Shown: piece after piece, positions 26,282 through 34,876 of the stretch
Position numbering within the stretch: position 1 is the first letter of the stretch
How the letters are laid out: each line of letters begins with the position of its first letter
NCBI GenBank assembly: GCA_020436165.1
Contig: JAGQYI010000075.1
Location: 1-64,000, forward strand
Direction of reading: 5' to 3'
Source of the DNA: Cyclobacteriaceae bacterium
Lineage (GTDB): Bacteria > Bacteroidota > Bacteroidia > Cytophagales > Cyclobacteriaceae
Length of the DNA: 64,000 nt
Made by a program: the position numbers and the translations under genes
Notes under the pieces: model-generated
What the model saw: the letters and a program-made list of their open reading frames with translations, nothing else
What the model was told of the DNA's origin: nothing
Databases searched by the model: none

Positions 26282-28226
26282 ATTTAAGTGGCAATTTAAA
26301 AGATACCTGAAAACCTAATACACTTCCCTCTGGATTTTTTATGTTGGAAACATCAAGTGAAGACTTAATTCCCTGGTTGGCCAGGCGCTCACGCGCAATA
26401 GTAATGGCAAGAGATTTTTTGCTTTGCTCACTGTCAACTGCTTCCTTAATGCCACTGCCATTATCTTTTAGCACAACGTGCAAGAAATTATCCTTACTTG
26501 TAAACTCCAGATGAATAACGCCCTCCTCTTTTCCATCAAATCCATGCTTAATGGAGTTTTCAATAAAGGGTTGAATCATCATGGGAGGTACAAGTACTTC
26601 ATCCTGATCTAATTCATTAGCACTCACCTGAAAATCCAGGTGTTTCTTAAAACGGGCTTCTTCCAGCTCCACATAATTTTTCAGCATTTGCACTTCGCGT
26701 GACAAAGGAACAAGCTCTTCCCTGGAGGATTCCAGAATATCCCTCATCAGCTGGCCAAATTTGGTTAGGTAGCGAGAGGCGTTCTTTTCGTCTTTATCCA
26801 GCACAAAATTCTGTATCGAGGTAAGTGCGTTGAAAATAAAATGAGGATTCATCTGAGTTCGTAGTAACGACTGCTCGAGGAGCAGTTGCTTTTGTTTGCT
26901 TTTTAAGCGGAACTGACGAAAAAGGACGAATACAAAGGATATTACAAGAATAGCAAGCAATATGGAAGATAACAGTATTAGAGACTGCCTGCTTAACTGC
27001 AAGTCTTTGATTTCATTTTCTTTGGTTAAAGCAGAAATAGCCTGCTCTTTTTTTGCCGTTTCATATTTTGTCTGTAGTTCCTCTACGGTAGCCTGGCGTT
27101 CTTTGTCGTTAAACTCTGATTTAACTTTTTCGTACTCGGTCAGGTAATTGTAAGCCTGTCTGTGGTCTCCGGTTTTATTGTACGATTTATGAAGCACCCC
27201 AAGGGCCTCAATTTTTTGTGAAACTATGGATAGCTCCTCTGCCAGTTTGAGGGCTTCTTGTGCACTACTAATAGCTTTTTTATAGTCTTTAAGCTCGTAT
27301 TTTACTTTAGCCAACGTAAGCAGAGCGCTTGCAATTATGTCTTTGGGTTTATCTGCGGCAGCATAGAACAGCGCTTGTTCTATTTGTTTTTCGGCTGTTT
27401 TGTAGTCTTGTTTTTTATAATAAACCTCGCCAAGTCGCCCATAAATATTGGCAGTTTCTATCGTATCAGTTAGCTCTTTAGCATACACCAACGATTGTTC
27501 AAAAGCTGCAACCGCACTGTCAAGTTTACCAAGGCCCTCATACCCATTTCCTAAATTCAACAGCGTGTTCATTTGATTTGGCTTTCTCTGGTTCAGCCTT
27601 AAAAGCTCCTTGTTCTTGGAAATTGCCTGGCGAAATTTTCCCATGTCGAGATAAATGTTTGCAATGCCTTGTGTTGACAGGTACTTCTGGTAAGGGTCGG
27701 CAGAAATTTGAGCCAGGCTGTCGGCTACAAGCAAATAGTAAAGGGCCGAGTCGTACTGGTTAAGCTCACGATAAACAATGGAGAGGTTTCTGGCATTTTG
27801 AAACAGACCCAGTGAGTTATGCTGCAGGCCTAACATATATGCTTTATAACTCATGCTTTTGGCAGAATCGTATTTGCCCAATTTTCTGAAAAAGGTGCTT
27901 TTGGCCCCCAATGTCCGAATAGTTAATTTGTTATAACCAGCCTTGGAAGAAAGTTGTATGGCAGAGTCTGAGTAAATAAGAGCCTGGTTAATCTCTTTAT
28001 ACAGGTGACCCAAAGCAATGGTAAAGTATAGTTTAGCTAAGATGGTGTCATTCTTTTGTGCTTTTACTTCTTCAAGGTGTGTAAAAGCAACTTTTTGTGC
28101 ACCTTCAAAAGCACCAATCGCGATGGAATCTTCTAATTGCTGATCAGTTTTTGACCAGTTCGGCTGCTGGGCGCTAGCCAAAAGGGGAGTAGCAAAGACA
28201 GCAATCCAGATCAACCATTTATTCAT
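26271..28226 (-). CDS. LytS-type sensor kinase with TPR domain
   Basis: Protein of 651 residues: signal peptide (ending SAQQ), about eight tetratricopeptide repeats (about 40-360), a coiled coil (LQTKYETAKKEQ onward), one membrane helix (about 413-436) and a His_kinase domain (LLRTQMNPHFIFNALTSIQ, near residue 456). The ATPase box follows (QPFIENSIKHGF). The TPR part is predicted periplasmic, so it may sense protein partners in the envelope. It partners the LytTR regulator. The linker motif TKYETAKKEQ recurs in the NarL-type kinase at 61175-62962. Confidence 0.94.
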   Translation of the reverse strand: MNKWLIWIAVFATPLLASAQQPNWSKTDQQLEDSIAIGAFEGAQKVAFTHLEEVKAQKNDTILAKLYFTIALGHLYKEINQALIYSDSAIQLSSKAGYNKLTIRTLGAKSTFFRKLGKYDSAKSMSYKAYMLGLQHNSLGLFQNARNLSIVYRELNQYDSALYYLLVADSLAQISADPYQKYLSTQGIANIYLDMGKFRQAISKNKELLRLNQRKPNQMNTLLNLGNGYEGLGKLDSAVAAFEQSLVYAKELTDTIETANIYGRLGEVYYKKQDYKTAEKQIEQALFYAAADKPKDIIASALLTLAKVKYELKDYKKAISSAQEALKLAEELSIVSQKIEALGVLHKSYNKTGDHRQAYNYLTEYEKVKSEFNDKERQATVEELQTKYETAKKEQAISALTKENEIKDLQLSRQSLILLSSILLAILVISFVFVLFRQFRLKSKQKQLLLEQSLLRTQMNPHFIFNALTSIQNFVLDKDEKNASRYLTKFGQLMRDILESSREELVPLSREVQMLKNYVELEEARFKKHLDFQVSANELDQDEVLVPPMMIQPFIENSIKHGFDGKEEGVIHLEFTSKDNFLHVVLKDNGSGIKEAVDSEQSKKSLAITIARERLANQGIKSSLDVSNIKNPEGSVLGFQVSFKLPLKYAY

Positions 28227-28261
28227 GGGCTGAAAGATACAAAGATCAGAAAAACAAAAAA

Positions 28262-28330
28262 TTAGGGTCTCAAGAAAATAAACTCACTCCCATCATCATT
28301 CGCCTGCCGGATAAGCCATATTCTATTTCC
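28262..28330 (-). pseudogene. Possible 3' remnant of a caspase-like gene
   Basis: On the minus strand the last 12 codons read NDDGSEFIFLRP and stop, close to the DDEGGDFIFLRR end of the intact caspase-like gene at 31914-33128. The two share the 14-base string TTTATTTTCTTGAG and an aligned GATGATG. Similarity continues for about 65 bases if one missing base is allowed. No start or further coding sequence is present. The match is short; another frame of the same DNA also looks like the C-terminus of a barrel protein, so the call is tentative. Confidence 0.35.
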
Positions 28331-28408
28331 TCAGAGTCTCTTTCGTTCACTTTTAAGGAGAGTAGATTCTTCTAAAGGTTTTGTATATTTAATTGTTAAC
28401 TACTAGCT

Positions 28409-29182
28409 ATGATTAGGCAATTTGCAATTCTTGTTGTTCTTACGGCTTGGGTTTCTTGCAAAAAAAACGAATTTCATGACCCACCCGTAGAGAATTGGTG
28501 TATGGTTTTTGAAGATCAATTCGATTCTTTAAATCGAGAAGTTTGGGAACCTACGGTTGCGCCAAATGGCATAACAGCGAGAACAGATCGCTCCAAAAAC
28601 TTAAGAGTGGAAAATGGATTGCTCATCATGGAGCTTCACAAAGAGAGTTATGATGGGTATGCCTACACAGGATCTGATGTTGCATCTATTGACTATTACC
28701 AATATGGTAAAATAGAGTGCAGAGCCAGGCTTCCCAAAGCTAATATAGCCTGGCCGGCATTTTGGTTACTGGGGTCTTATGATGAATACGGAGCGTGGCC
28801 CAATTGTGGAGAGATCGATATATTAGAATACTGGGGATATAATGCTCCGGACTTTTATACAAATATTCACACCAAGTATTCAAATTGGAAAAATGGCAAA
28901 AAAAGAGGAGATCATTCAACTTCAGTTACGCTCCCTGATGCTACCGAACAATTCCATGTGTATGGTATGATATGGTACAGGGATCGACTTGAGTTTTATC
29001 TGGATGGGGACCACTATTGGACGTATCATAAAATAAGCGATAACTGGAGGAAATGGCCGTTTGATCATCCTATGCGGATCGTTTTTCAGATGTATGCGGG
29101 ACCGGATTACCAAGGCTCAGTTGCAGACCTGCCTGATCAATTTGAAGTAGATTATGTAAGGGTCTACGAAGCCTGTGATTAA
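28409..29182 (+). CDS. Family 16 glycoside hydrolase lipoprotein
   Basis: Surface or periplasmic enzyme of 257 residues, lipidated at the cysteine of VSCKK (residue 17). The GH16 catalytic signature ExDxxE is present as CGEIDILEYWG, with Glu135 (nucleophile), Asp137 and Glu140 (acid/base). Family members cleave beta-1,3 or beta-1,4 glucans and galactans such as laminarin or agarose; the subfamily is not certain. It is the only plus-strand gene between 16817 and 37527. It converges with the second cassette array, whose last site may overlap its stop codon. Confidence 0.92.
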   Translation: MIRQFAILVVLTAWVSCKKNEFHDPPVENWCMVFEDQFDSLNREVWEPTVAPNGITARTDRSKNLRVENGLLIMELHKESYDGYAYTGSDVASIDYYQYGKIECRARLPKANIAWPAFWLLGSYDEYGAWPNCGEIDILEYWGYNAPDFYTNIHTKYSNWKNGKKRGDHSTSVTLPDATEQFHVYGMIWYRDRLEFYLDGDHYWTYHKISDNWRKWPFDHPMRIVFQMYAGPDYQGSVADLPDQFEVDYVRVYEACD

Positions 29183-29290
29183 CCTAAAATCCCCAAAAGC
29201 TTAAGGGTAGTGAATATTGGCAGAGCCGAAGTGAGCTCTACTGAGTCTGTAAAATGGCAGTTGGCGCATTCGTGCTAGTGCTTGTTACCA
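29176..29290 (-). repeat. attC-like site 5 (end of second array)
   Basis: On the minus strand it begins GGTAAC and continues AAGCACTAGCACGAAT (29268-29286 including AAC). This matches 15 of 19 bases with the corresponding arm of site 4 (AACAAACACTAAAATGAAT). A weaker second arm, GTAGTGAATATTGGC on the plus strand at 29207-29221, pairs around GAAT. The outer end would be GTTAATC at the GH16 stop. The ten-base mirrored boundary seen in the other cassettes is not conserved here. Confidence 0.45.
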
Positions 29291-29734
29291 ACTTTTCTTT
29301 TCTTTCAGGATTCGTTCGAGTTCGGCCTGATTCGTATCCAATCCGTTCAGTTCGATAACCTTCTGTTCTCCAGTTGTCAGTTTAAGAATGAGTTGTCTGA
29401 CCCACTTATATCTATCATAAAAGTTCTTAAAGTTGAATGTGGCTACTTCTGAAAATGATATCTCAATCCAGTTCTTCTGTTCGTAAAATCCAATTTTCTC
29501 AGGTGTTATCAGAAGTTCAATGGGGTTTGTTAATAATTTGTTTAGTAGTGTCCAAGCCAAGTAAAAGAGAATGACCGCTGCAATTGTTCCGGCAATCTTA
29601 GTTGTTCGTTCGGGAAAAGTGTCAGTTAGAAAAATGAAGTAAAGAGAACCGGATACCGTTGCAAGTGTTACCGCTAAGTAAGTAATCAGATAGCTCTTCT
29701 TTGATTTTATTTCAGTTGTTGATATCAGCTCCAT
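29285..29734 (-). CDS. Two-helix membrane protein, STM3941-like
   Basis: Protein of 149 residues from the ATG at 29734. Two membrane helices (about residues 15-37 and 48-68) are followed by a PH-like beta domain (ELLITPEKIGFYEQKNWIEISFSEVATFNF). The layout resembles the STM3941 family of unknown function; I am not certain of membership. The longer frame to 29782 would start inside the attC-like site 4, so I reject it. The stop codon falls within the next attC-like site, as expected for a cassette gene. Confidence 0.7.
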   Translation of the reverse strand: MELISTTEIKSKKSYLITYLAVTLATVSGSLYFIFLTDTFPERTTKIAGTIAAVILFYLAWTLLNKLLTNPIELLITPEKIGFYEQKNWIEISFSEVATFNFKNFYDRYKWVRQLILKLTTGEQKVIELNGLDTNQAELERILKEKKSW

Positions 29735-29751
29735 GAAGAAATATAGCTTCT

Positions 29752-29867
29752 CACGCCCAACTAAAATGAGTATGCGCTCCAATTGCTAGAAGCACCGAAG
29801 TTTCTAGTTTGCAATGTCCTTTCAAAGTGCTCAGTTCGTATATTCATTTTAGTGTTTGTTGTGCATA
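29752..29867 (-). repeat. attC-like site 4 (after the DGQHR-HEPN cassette)
   Basis: Dyad of about 116 bases. Plus-strand arm ACTAAAATGAGTATGCG (29760-29776) pairs with CGTATATTCATTTTAGT (29837-29853) with two mismatches. The outer ends, read on the minus strand, are TATGCACAAC (29858-29867) and GTTGGGC (29755-29761); the latter is an exact match to the integron core GTTRRRY. TATGCACAAC is the perfect complement of the cassette start at 31676-31685. Confidence 0.7.
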
Positions 29868-29869
29868 GT

Positions 29870-30403
29870 TTAGTCAATGGTTAAATCTAGTAGTGACTTT
29901 CTGAGACCTTTTGTGAATACTTTAGCTGCTATTTTATTGATTAGATAAATATTTGCATTAAGTCCGTATTTCAATTTTGACTGATATTCCGTAACTGATA
30001 TTTCATCTTCAGTATCTTTTGGGTGAACCAACCTGTCTCGCAATTTTTTAAAATCTTTAAAATGATTCCAGTTTACATCACTTTCGAAAGAAACATCGAC
30101 ATTCAAGCGTTTTATGATAAATTTTATTTTCCCATCAATAGGATTAAACTTCATTTTACTTTCAACTAAACCCTTAGAAGGAGATATTTCTAAAACTTGG
30201 TCATTGATATAAGCTATTTCATTTGGTTCTAGAGTGCCTGCAGTTTCTATTGTGCTACCAATAAAGTTTATGAAGGCTTCCATTGCACTTGCAGCACAAA
30301 AAACGGCTGCCCGAAAATATCTACGGGATAAATCCTCATCTCCTTCTTCTGAAGAAGCTTGTTCATAAAAGTATTTAGAATCCTTTAAGTAGTCCTCGAA
30401 CAT
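29870..30403 (-). CDS. HEPN-like protein
   Basis: Helical protein of 177 residues. The N-terminal helices (YFRAAVFCAASAMEAFINFIGSTIE) and the later motif LRDRLVHP, with Arg122-x4-His127, fit the HEPN superfamily, in which R-x4-6-H is the RNase active site. HEPN proteins act as ribonuclease toxins or effectors in many defence systems, although inactive ones also exist. It starts 2 bases after the stop of the DGQHR gene, so the two form one operon and one cassette. The stop is 3 bases from attC-like site 4. RNase activity is inferred from the motif. Confidence 0.72.
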   Translation of the reverse strand: MFEDYLKDSKYFYEQASSEEGDEDLSRRYFRAAVFCAASAMEAFINFIGSTIETAGTLEPNEIAYINDQVLEISPSKGLVESKMKFNPIDGKIKFIIKRLNVDVSFESDVNWNHFKDFKKLRDRLVHPKDTEDEISVTEYQSKLKYGLNANIYLINKIAAKVFTKGLRKSLLDLTID

Positions 30404-30405
30404 AT

Positions 30406-31662
30406 TTAGATTTTTTCCAGCGCTTTTTGGGCTTCATATTGGGACCTTTTAGCTTCAAATGATTGGATTGCTGCATTGGCAATTTTTATTGATATCTTTT
30501 TATCTGTAGCCTTTTCAATAAGTACAAAGAAAACTTCAAACATCCGACCCAATTCATTAGGGTTAATTCGAGCACCTAACCCTCTGTAAGTATCTGGATC
30601 AACTCCCTTTAAACGTGCCTCAGATAAAGCTTTGGCATTTAGAGGATCTTCAGAGTCACGTAGATTATCAACTAAGGAAAATAGCACATGTTGTTTATCA
30701 GGTTCTTTTGAATAAAATCCCGCAGCATATGACCAGCTTGCAACAACCGCAAGTGAAAGTGCTTTTCTAGCATATTCACCGTAGTTATCTTTTTTTCTGC
30801 TATTAATTTTTGCTCTTTGGGTTGTGTGGAGTTTATGAAACTCTTTACCAACTTTCACTAACTCTTCGCTATTCCAATCAATCTTCTCTCTAATTTTCAA
30901 ATACTCATCATCGACTCCACCAGTTGAGCAAACAATGGGCAAATGGAAATCACTTTTCTTTGCAGATTTACCTTTGTAAAAATTGACAATGAAGGTTCTT
31001 GCAATTCTTACCGTTGGAACAACAGGACTTCTTTTGTCAGAAAAATCTTCACCCTCGGCAAGTAGTCCAATTGTTTGAAAATACTTCCTAAGTTCACCAC
31101 CAATCATTTGCTCTCTCATCCGGTCCAACAAATCATTCGAAACAGCAATGGAAGTATTATTAATAGTTGCTATTTCAACTTTTTGATGACGATCTAGTCC
31201 GAAAAAGATTCGAAAACCGTGATAAACTTTCGGTTTTTCATTAACCGCATTTTGAATTGCACGAATTCTATGTTGCCCTCCATAAATCTTTAGAGGAACT
31301 TCGTTGCTATAACTTGTGTCATATTCCACAACTATGTCCTCAAAAGAACGTCCTTCTTTGGCATCTGTAACCATAATTTGAAAAGCTGATTCATTCTCAG
31401 AGATATCCCTATTAAGCTTGTATATTTCATCATCTTCATCAGGCTTGTCCAATGCCGCTTTGAAATCTGCTTTTTGTTGAAATTCTTCTGCAGTCAGGTG
31501 GCACATCAAATAGTATGCTTTACTCTTTTCATCAAAATGTAGAGTTAGATCACTAGATTCTTGTTCTAATTCCAGAGGACTGAACTCACCCAAAAAATCG
31601 TTGATTTTATCATTGATTTCATCAGGAACATTTGGATAAATACCAGGTTTATGTATTCTCAT
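30406..31662 (-). CDS. DGQHR-domain protein (DndB-like)
   Basis: Protein of 418 residues with KIYGGQHRIRAIQNA (GGQHR at residues 128-132), followed by FFGLDRHQKVEIATINNTSIAVSNDLLDRM. This is the pattern of the DGQHR/ParB-like superfamily, which includes DndB and DpdB of DNA-modification systems. No other Dnd or Dpd gene is present. The C-terminal half (about 250-418) is helical and unassigned. It is the first gene of a two-gene cassette with a HEPN-like protein. The ATG at 31662 lies 13 bases inside the boundary at 31676-31685. A regulatory or DNA-sensing partner for the HEPN protein is a reasonable hypothesis. Confidence 0.75.
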   Translation of the reverse strand: MRIHKPGIYPNVPDEINDKINDFLGEFSPLELEQESSDLTLHFDEKSKAYYLMCHLTAEEFQQKADFKAALDKPDEDDEIYKLNRDISENESAFQIMVTDAKEGRSFEDIVVEYDTSYSNEVPLKIYGGQHRIRAIQNAVNEKPKVYHGFRIFFGLDRHQKVEIATINNTSIAVSNDLLDRMREQMIGGELRKYFQTIGLLAEGEDFSDKRSPVVPTVRIARTFIVNFYKGKSAKKSDFHLPIVCSTGGVDDEYLKIREKIDWNSEELVKVGKEFHKLHTTQRAKINSRKKDNYGEYARKALSLAVVASWSYAAGFYSKEPDKQHVLFSLVDNLRDSEDPLNAKALSEARLKGVDPDTYRGLGARINPNELGRMFEVFFVLIEKATDKKISIKIANAAIQSFEAKRSQYEAQKALEKI

Positions 31663-31675
31663 ATCTTTCGATAAT

Positions 31676-31779
31676 TATGCACAACGTATGTATAAACGCA
31701 TCTTCCCGTTATACTCATTATGGCGCACCCCACGTAAGTGCCTCACAGTCAGTAATTTGTATAGATTTTATATGCGTTT
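31676..31779 (-). repeat. Upstream boundary dyad of the DGQHR-HEPN cassette
   Basis: TATGCACAAC (31676-31685) is the perfect complement of 29858-29867. It is followed by an imperfect dyad whose clearest stem is AAACGCAT (31694-31701) with ATGCGTTT (31772-31779), plus an inner TATAC/GTATA pair and GGCGCAC/GTGCCTC. It could be the attC of a preceding cassette or an attI-like entry site. From 31780 to 31913 I see only AT-rich sequence. Confidence 0.5.
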
Positions 31780-31913
31780 TTATTTTTAAATTTTTCAAAA
31801 TTACAAACAGTCTAAAGGGTTCTTTATCCATTGAAAGTTTGAATGAATAACAAAGAACAAATTAAGTGGAAGTAATTTAGTTAATTCGAATAAGCAAAAC
31901 AATTAGAAAAGGG

Positions 31914-33128
31914 CTAACGCCTCAAGAAAATAAAATCACCCCCTTCATCATCGGCTTGCTGAATGACTCCATACTGTGGTACCTGGCCATTGGGGCTGTT
32001 GTTAATCACGTTGTATTTGAAGGATGAGAACAACTGATCCGTGGAGATAAGCGGTTGTTGGTTGGCCTTTAATGCTTTGATCAGGTATTCAATAAATACA
32101 CTTCTATCAGGTACGGTTTTAAGCGAACCGCTGGTCATTGCCCTTCGGCTGGGAAGCTTATACATTTCCAGAATGGCCTTCGACTCCCGAAACGCTTCGC
32201 GTTGTTTTAAGATACCCCCGCTAAAGCAGGCATCGGTAATAAGTAAGGTATGTTTAGAATCAATTGCTCGAATGTAATCGCGAATGGTACCATTGGATAA
32301 CCATGCTGCCTTTGATGATTTTTTGGCATCGCTGGGCAACCAATAGCCTTGTTCAATGCTTTCATCCCAAATGCCGTGGCCGGCATAAAATATAAGCAGG
32401 TTGTCGGCATCGTTAATTTTTGTGGTCAGATTATCAAACGTTTCTATGATACTGGTTCTGTCAGGGTTTTGAAGGAATGTAACATTCTCTTTTTTAAAGT
32501 TGTAATCTGTTTCCAACTCAGTTGCCAGCGAACGTGCGTCAGCAATGGGGTTATCCAGGTCAAGAATGTTAGGGTCTTTGTAATCCTGAACGGCAATAAT
32601 TAGTGCATAGTAGTTTCGTTTTTTTAGCTCTTCGGCCAATGCATTAGTTCCTTCTGGTGCCTGTGAGGGAGCAACCTCTCGCTGTACAGGAGTTTTTTTG
32701 GCTATTACTTGTGCAGCCCCATCTCTTGAAAGGTCAAGCTTGCCAATTCCTGCCACAAGACAGCCGTTTGCTACTAAATTCGATTTCCATTTACCAACTA
32801 CTCTTGCATCTGAAACCTGTGAAAATTCAATTCCAGGCAAACACCAAAGACCTTTTTTGTCAATATAATTTGTGCCTTTTACAAGTGCAACCCCATTAGT
32901 GATGCTGCCGGCAACAGTATATTTTGCAAACTTGTTTTTGTTAAGTGTTTCCGTAAAAACCTGACCCGTAAGGCTATCACCTATTTGAGAGAGCTCAAGA
33001 GTAAAGGTATAGTTTTGAACACCCCAGTTGGCTGTTCCCGCCCATTTGCCGGAAAAATTAGCATCTTCCTGACTAAATGAATACAGAGAAAGGGTGAGCA
33101 AAGCTGAAATTAGCAGAAACTGGCGCAT
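31914..33128 (-). CDS. Secreted caspase-like (C14) protein
   Basis: Protein of 404 residues with a signal peptide (ending SLYSFSQ), an N-terminal beta domain (about 25-140) and a C-terminal caspase p20-like domain. The catalytic dyad is visible as His251 in FYAGHG and Cys301 in TDACFSGG. Metacaspase-like enzymes cleave after basic or acidic residues; the substrate here is unknown. It is predicted periplasmic or exported, which is unlike caspase effectors of intracellular defence. A short possible copy of its 3' end lies at 28262-28330. Confidence 0.9.
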   Translation of the reverse strand: MRQFLLISALLTLSLYSFSQEDANFSGKWAGTANWGVQNYTFTLELSQIGDSLTGQVFTETLNKNKFAKYTVAGSITNGVALVKGTNYIDKKGLWCLPGIEFSQVSDARVVGKWKSNLVANGCLVAGIGKLDLSRDGAAQVIAKKTPVQREVAPSQAPEGTNALAEELKKRNYYALIIAVQDYKDPNILDLDNPIADARSLATELETDYNFKKENVTFLQNPDRTSIIETFDNLTTKINDADNLLIFYAGHGIWDESIEQGYWLPSDAKKSSKAAWLSNGTIRDYIRAIDSKHTLLITDACFSGGILKQREAFRESKAILEMYKLPSRRAMTSGSLKTVPDRSVFIEYLIKALKANQQPLISTDQLFSSFKYNVINNSPNGQVPQYGVIQQADDEGGDFIFLRR

Positions 33129-33218
33129 CTTTGGTTTGGTTAATGAGATATGTAAAGATATCTATTCAGTTTCTTTATTCACCATTGAAAACTTTTGTAA
33201 CCCGAAAAATTTTACCAG

Positions 33219-34331
33219 CTATTTTTTAACCCACCATTCCTTTTGCGGAATAGCATCATTCACTGAATAGCTCTCTCCTATTTGCGGTGTAGCAACTGTA
33301 ACGTTCTTTTCCTGGGCTGCTTTTTTAGCTCTTTCTATCGATTCTGTCCAGGGGTGGAAGGCAAGGTTAAACGCCCCCCAGTGGATGGGGATTAACACAT
33401 TTCCTTTAAGATCGATATGGGCCTGCACGGTTTCTTCGGGCATCATGTGTATCTCTTTCCAAAGTTCGTTGTACTGGCCGCATTCCACCATGCAAAGATC
33501 AAACGGACCATAGGCTTCGCCTATTTCTTTAAAGCCATCAAAATAGCCGGAGTCGCCACTAAAAAAAACATTATCCTTTTCTCCTTTTATAACCCATGAA
33601 CCCCACAGGGTTTTATCCCTGTCGCCAAGGCTGCGGCCACTAAAGTGCTGAGCAGGTGTAAGCACGAGTTTTATACCTTCAAGGTTTGCTTCTTGCCACC
33701 AGTCGAGTTGGGTTATTTTGTCCTTCTGAACACCCCATTTTTCAAGATGGGAGCCTACGCCAAGGGGCGTATAAAAGTGACCAACTTTTTCTTTCAATTG
33801 AACAACAGAAGGATAGTCCAGATGGTCGTAGTGATCATGAGAAAATAAAACCGCATCAATATCTGGAAGATTGTCAATGGTTATGGGTAATGTATCGTTG
33901 AAACGTTTGTTGATAAACGAAACCGGAGATGGCGAAGGGCCCAACATGGGGTCGATCAGAATTTTCTTTCCGTCCATCTCGAGCAAAAATGCCGAGTGCC
34001 CAAACCATGTAACCCGTGTAAGGGTGTCATGCGTGCTTGTGAATTCTTCTGTGTTTCGTTTAACCACGGGTATAGACCAGGCGGGTCGTTTGTTCCCATT
34101 GCTATTTAACCATTCAGGCATCATTTTTAGCATTTGCCCAAAACTCATGTTCACTGAGACTCCTCCTTTGTTTTCAAATTTTTCACCTGTGAATCTTGGT
34201 GAACCAACAAAAGAAGCTGATTGAGTACCATTTGGCGGGCTGCCAAATTGTGGTTGTTGCAAAAATATAAGCAGACCTAAAACTAATATGCCGATAAATA
34301 CGGCCAGAGCGATTATCATTTTCTTTATCAT
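33219..34331 (-). CDS. Membrane-anchored metallo-beta-lactamase-fold hydrolase
   Basis: Protein of 370 residues with an N-terminal membrane anchor (about 5-25) and a metallo-hydrolase domain. The zinc motif is HDHYDHLDYP, preceded by WFGHSAFLLEMDGKKILIDPML. The layout resembles RomA/NAPE-PLD-like hydrolases of the UlaG group (GHxxxLxExxGxxILxDP), so a phospholipid or phosphodiester substrate is possible. It stands alone in the minus-strand series. Confidence 0.88.
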   Translation of the reverse strand: MIKKMIIALAVFIGILVLGLLIFLQQPQFGSPPNGTQSASFVGSPRFTGEKFENKGGVSVNMSFGQMLKMMPEWLNSNGNKRPAWSIPVVKRNTEEFTSTHDTLTRVTWFGHSAFLLEMDGKKILIDPMLGPSPSPVSFINKRFNDTLPITIDNLPDIDAVLFSHDHYDHLDYPSVVQLKEKVGHFYTPLGVGSHLEKWGVQKDKITQLDWWQEANLEGIKLVLTPAQHFSGRSLGDRDKTLWGSWVIKGEKDNVFFSGDSGYFDGFKEIGEAYGPFDLCMVECGQYNELWKEIHMMPEETVQAHIDLKGNVLIPIHWGAFNLAFHPWTESIERAKKAAQEKNVTVATPQIGESYSVNDAIPQKEWWVKK

Positions 34332-34376
34332 TTGGATTGCTGACGGAAAAGCCTGTATAAATATTGTAACAAATAG

Positions 34377-34868
34377 TTAGTCATAAAACTTCTTGCTCTG
34401 CGAAACTCTTCCCATCATTGCAACGATCCGTTCTACTTTGGTGTCTTCCTTTTTTGCTTCGTAAATCCAATCGATGTAGGCTTTTTGTTCTCCTTCTGTG
34501 AAACTTAGAAATGTTTCATAAACCTTCGGAGGTTCATTTTTGAAACACTCGATAATCTCTTCTGGTATTTCTGTGGGCGTCTTATCAATAAAAAGTTTTA
34601 CGCGTACCCAATCACCGGCTTCTTTCTTTATCTTTTTTCTAATAGCTGCCTTTACAGGCAAAAACAGCTTGCCGTTACCCATTGGCATAAGCTTATAGTG
34701 TTTTAATTCGTGTTGGTCAACAAAGCCACTCACCTTTACCCAGCCAAAGGGATTCGATTTGTTTTGCTCAATTTCTGGTATCTCCGTATAAGTCCAGCCG
34801 CCTTTACCCGGGAACTTCTTAAGTAAATATGATTTGTCAACCTGAAACTTGTGTGCTTTGCCTCCCAT
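34377..34868 (-). CDS. DUF1905/YdeI-like protein
   Basis: Cytosolic protein of 163 residues with an N-terminal DUF1905 beta barrel (GGWTYTEIPEIEQNKSNPFG, then VKAAIRKKIKKEAGDWVRVKLF) and a C-terminal YdeI/OmpD-associated helical segment (FLSFTEGEQKAYIDWIYEAKK). Function is unknown. It lies 8 bases downstream of the AlkB-like gene, so it is probably in the same transcript. Confidence 0.85.
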   Translation of the reverse strand: MGGKAHKFQVDKSYLLKKFPGKGGWTYTEIPEIEQNKSNPFGWVKVSGFVDQHELKHYKLMPMGNGKLFLPVKAAIRKKIKKEAGDWVRVKLFIDKTPTEIPEEIIECFKNEPPKVYETFLSFTEGEQKAYIDWIYEAKKEDTKVERIVAMMGRVSQSKKFYD

Positions 34869-34876
34869 TCGTATGC

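Noticed and set aside
28262-28330. Alternative reading of the remnant as the C-terminus of an outer-membrane barrel (EEIEYGLSGRRMMMGVSLFS)
   Set aside because: This frame looks plausible for a TonB-type end, but it has no nucleotide match elsewhere in the window, whereas the caspase frame has one. Not excluded.
31914-33128. Caspase-like gene as the effector of the neighbouring DGQHR-HEPN unit
   Set aside because: It has a signal peptide and lies outside the cassette boundary, so a shared intracellular role is unlikely.
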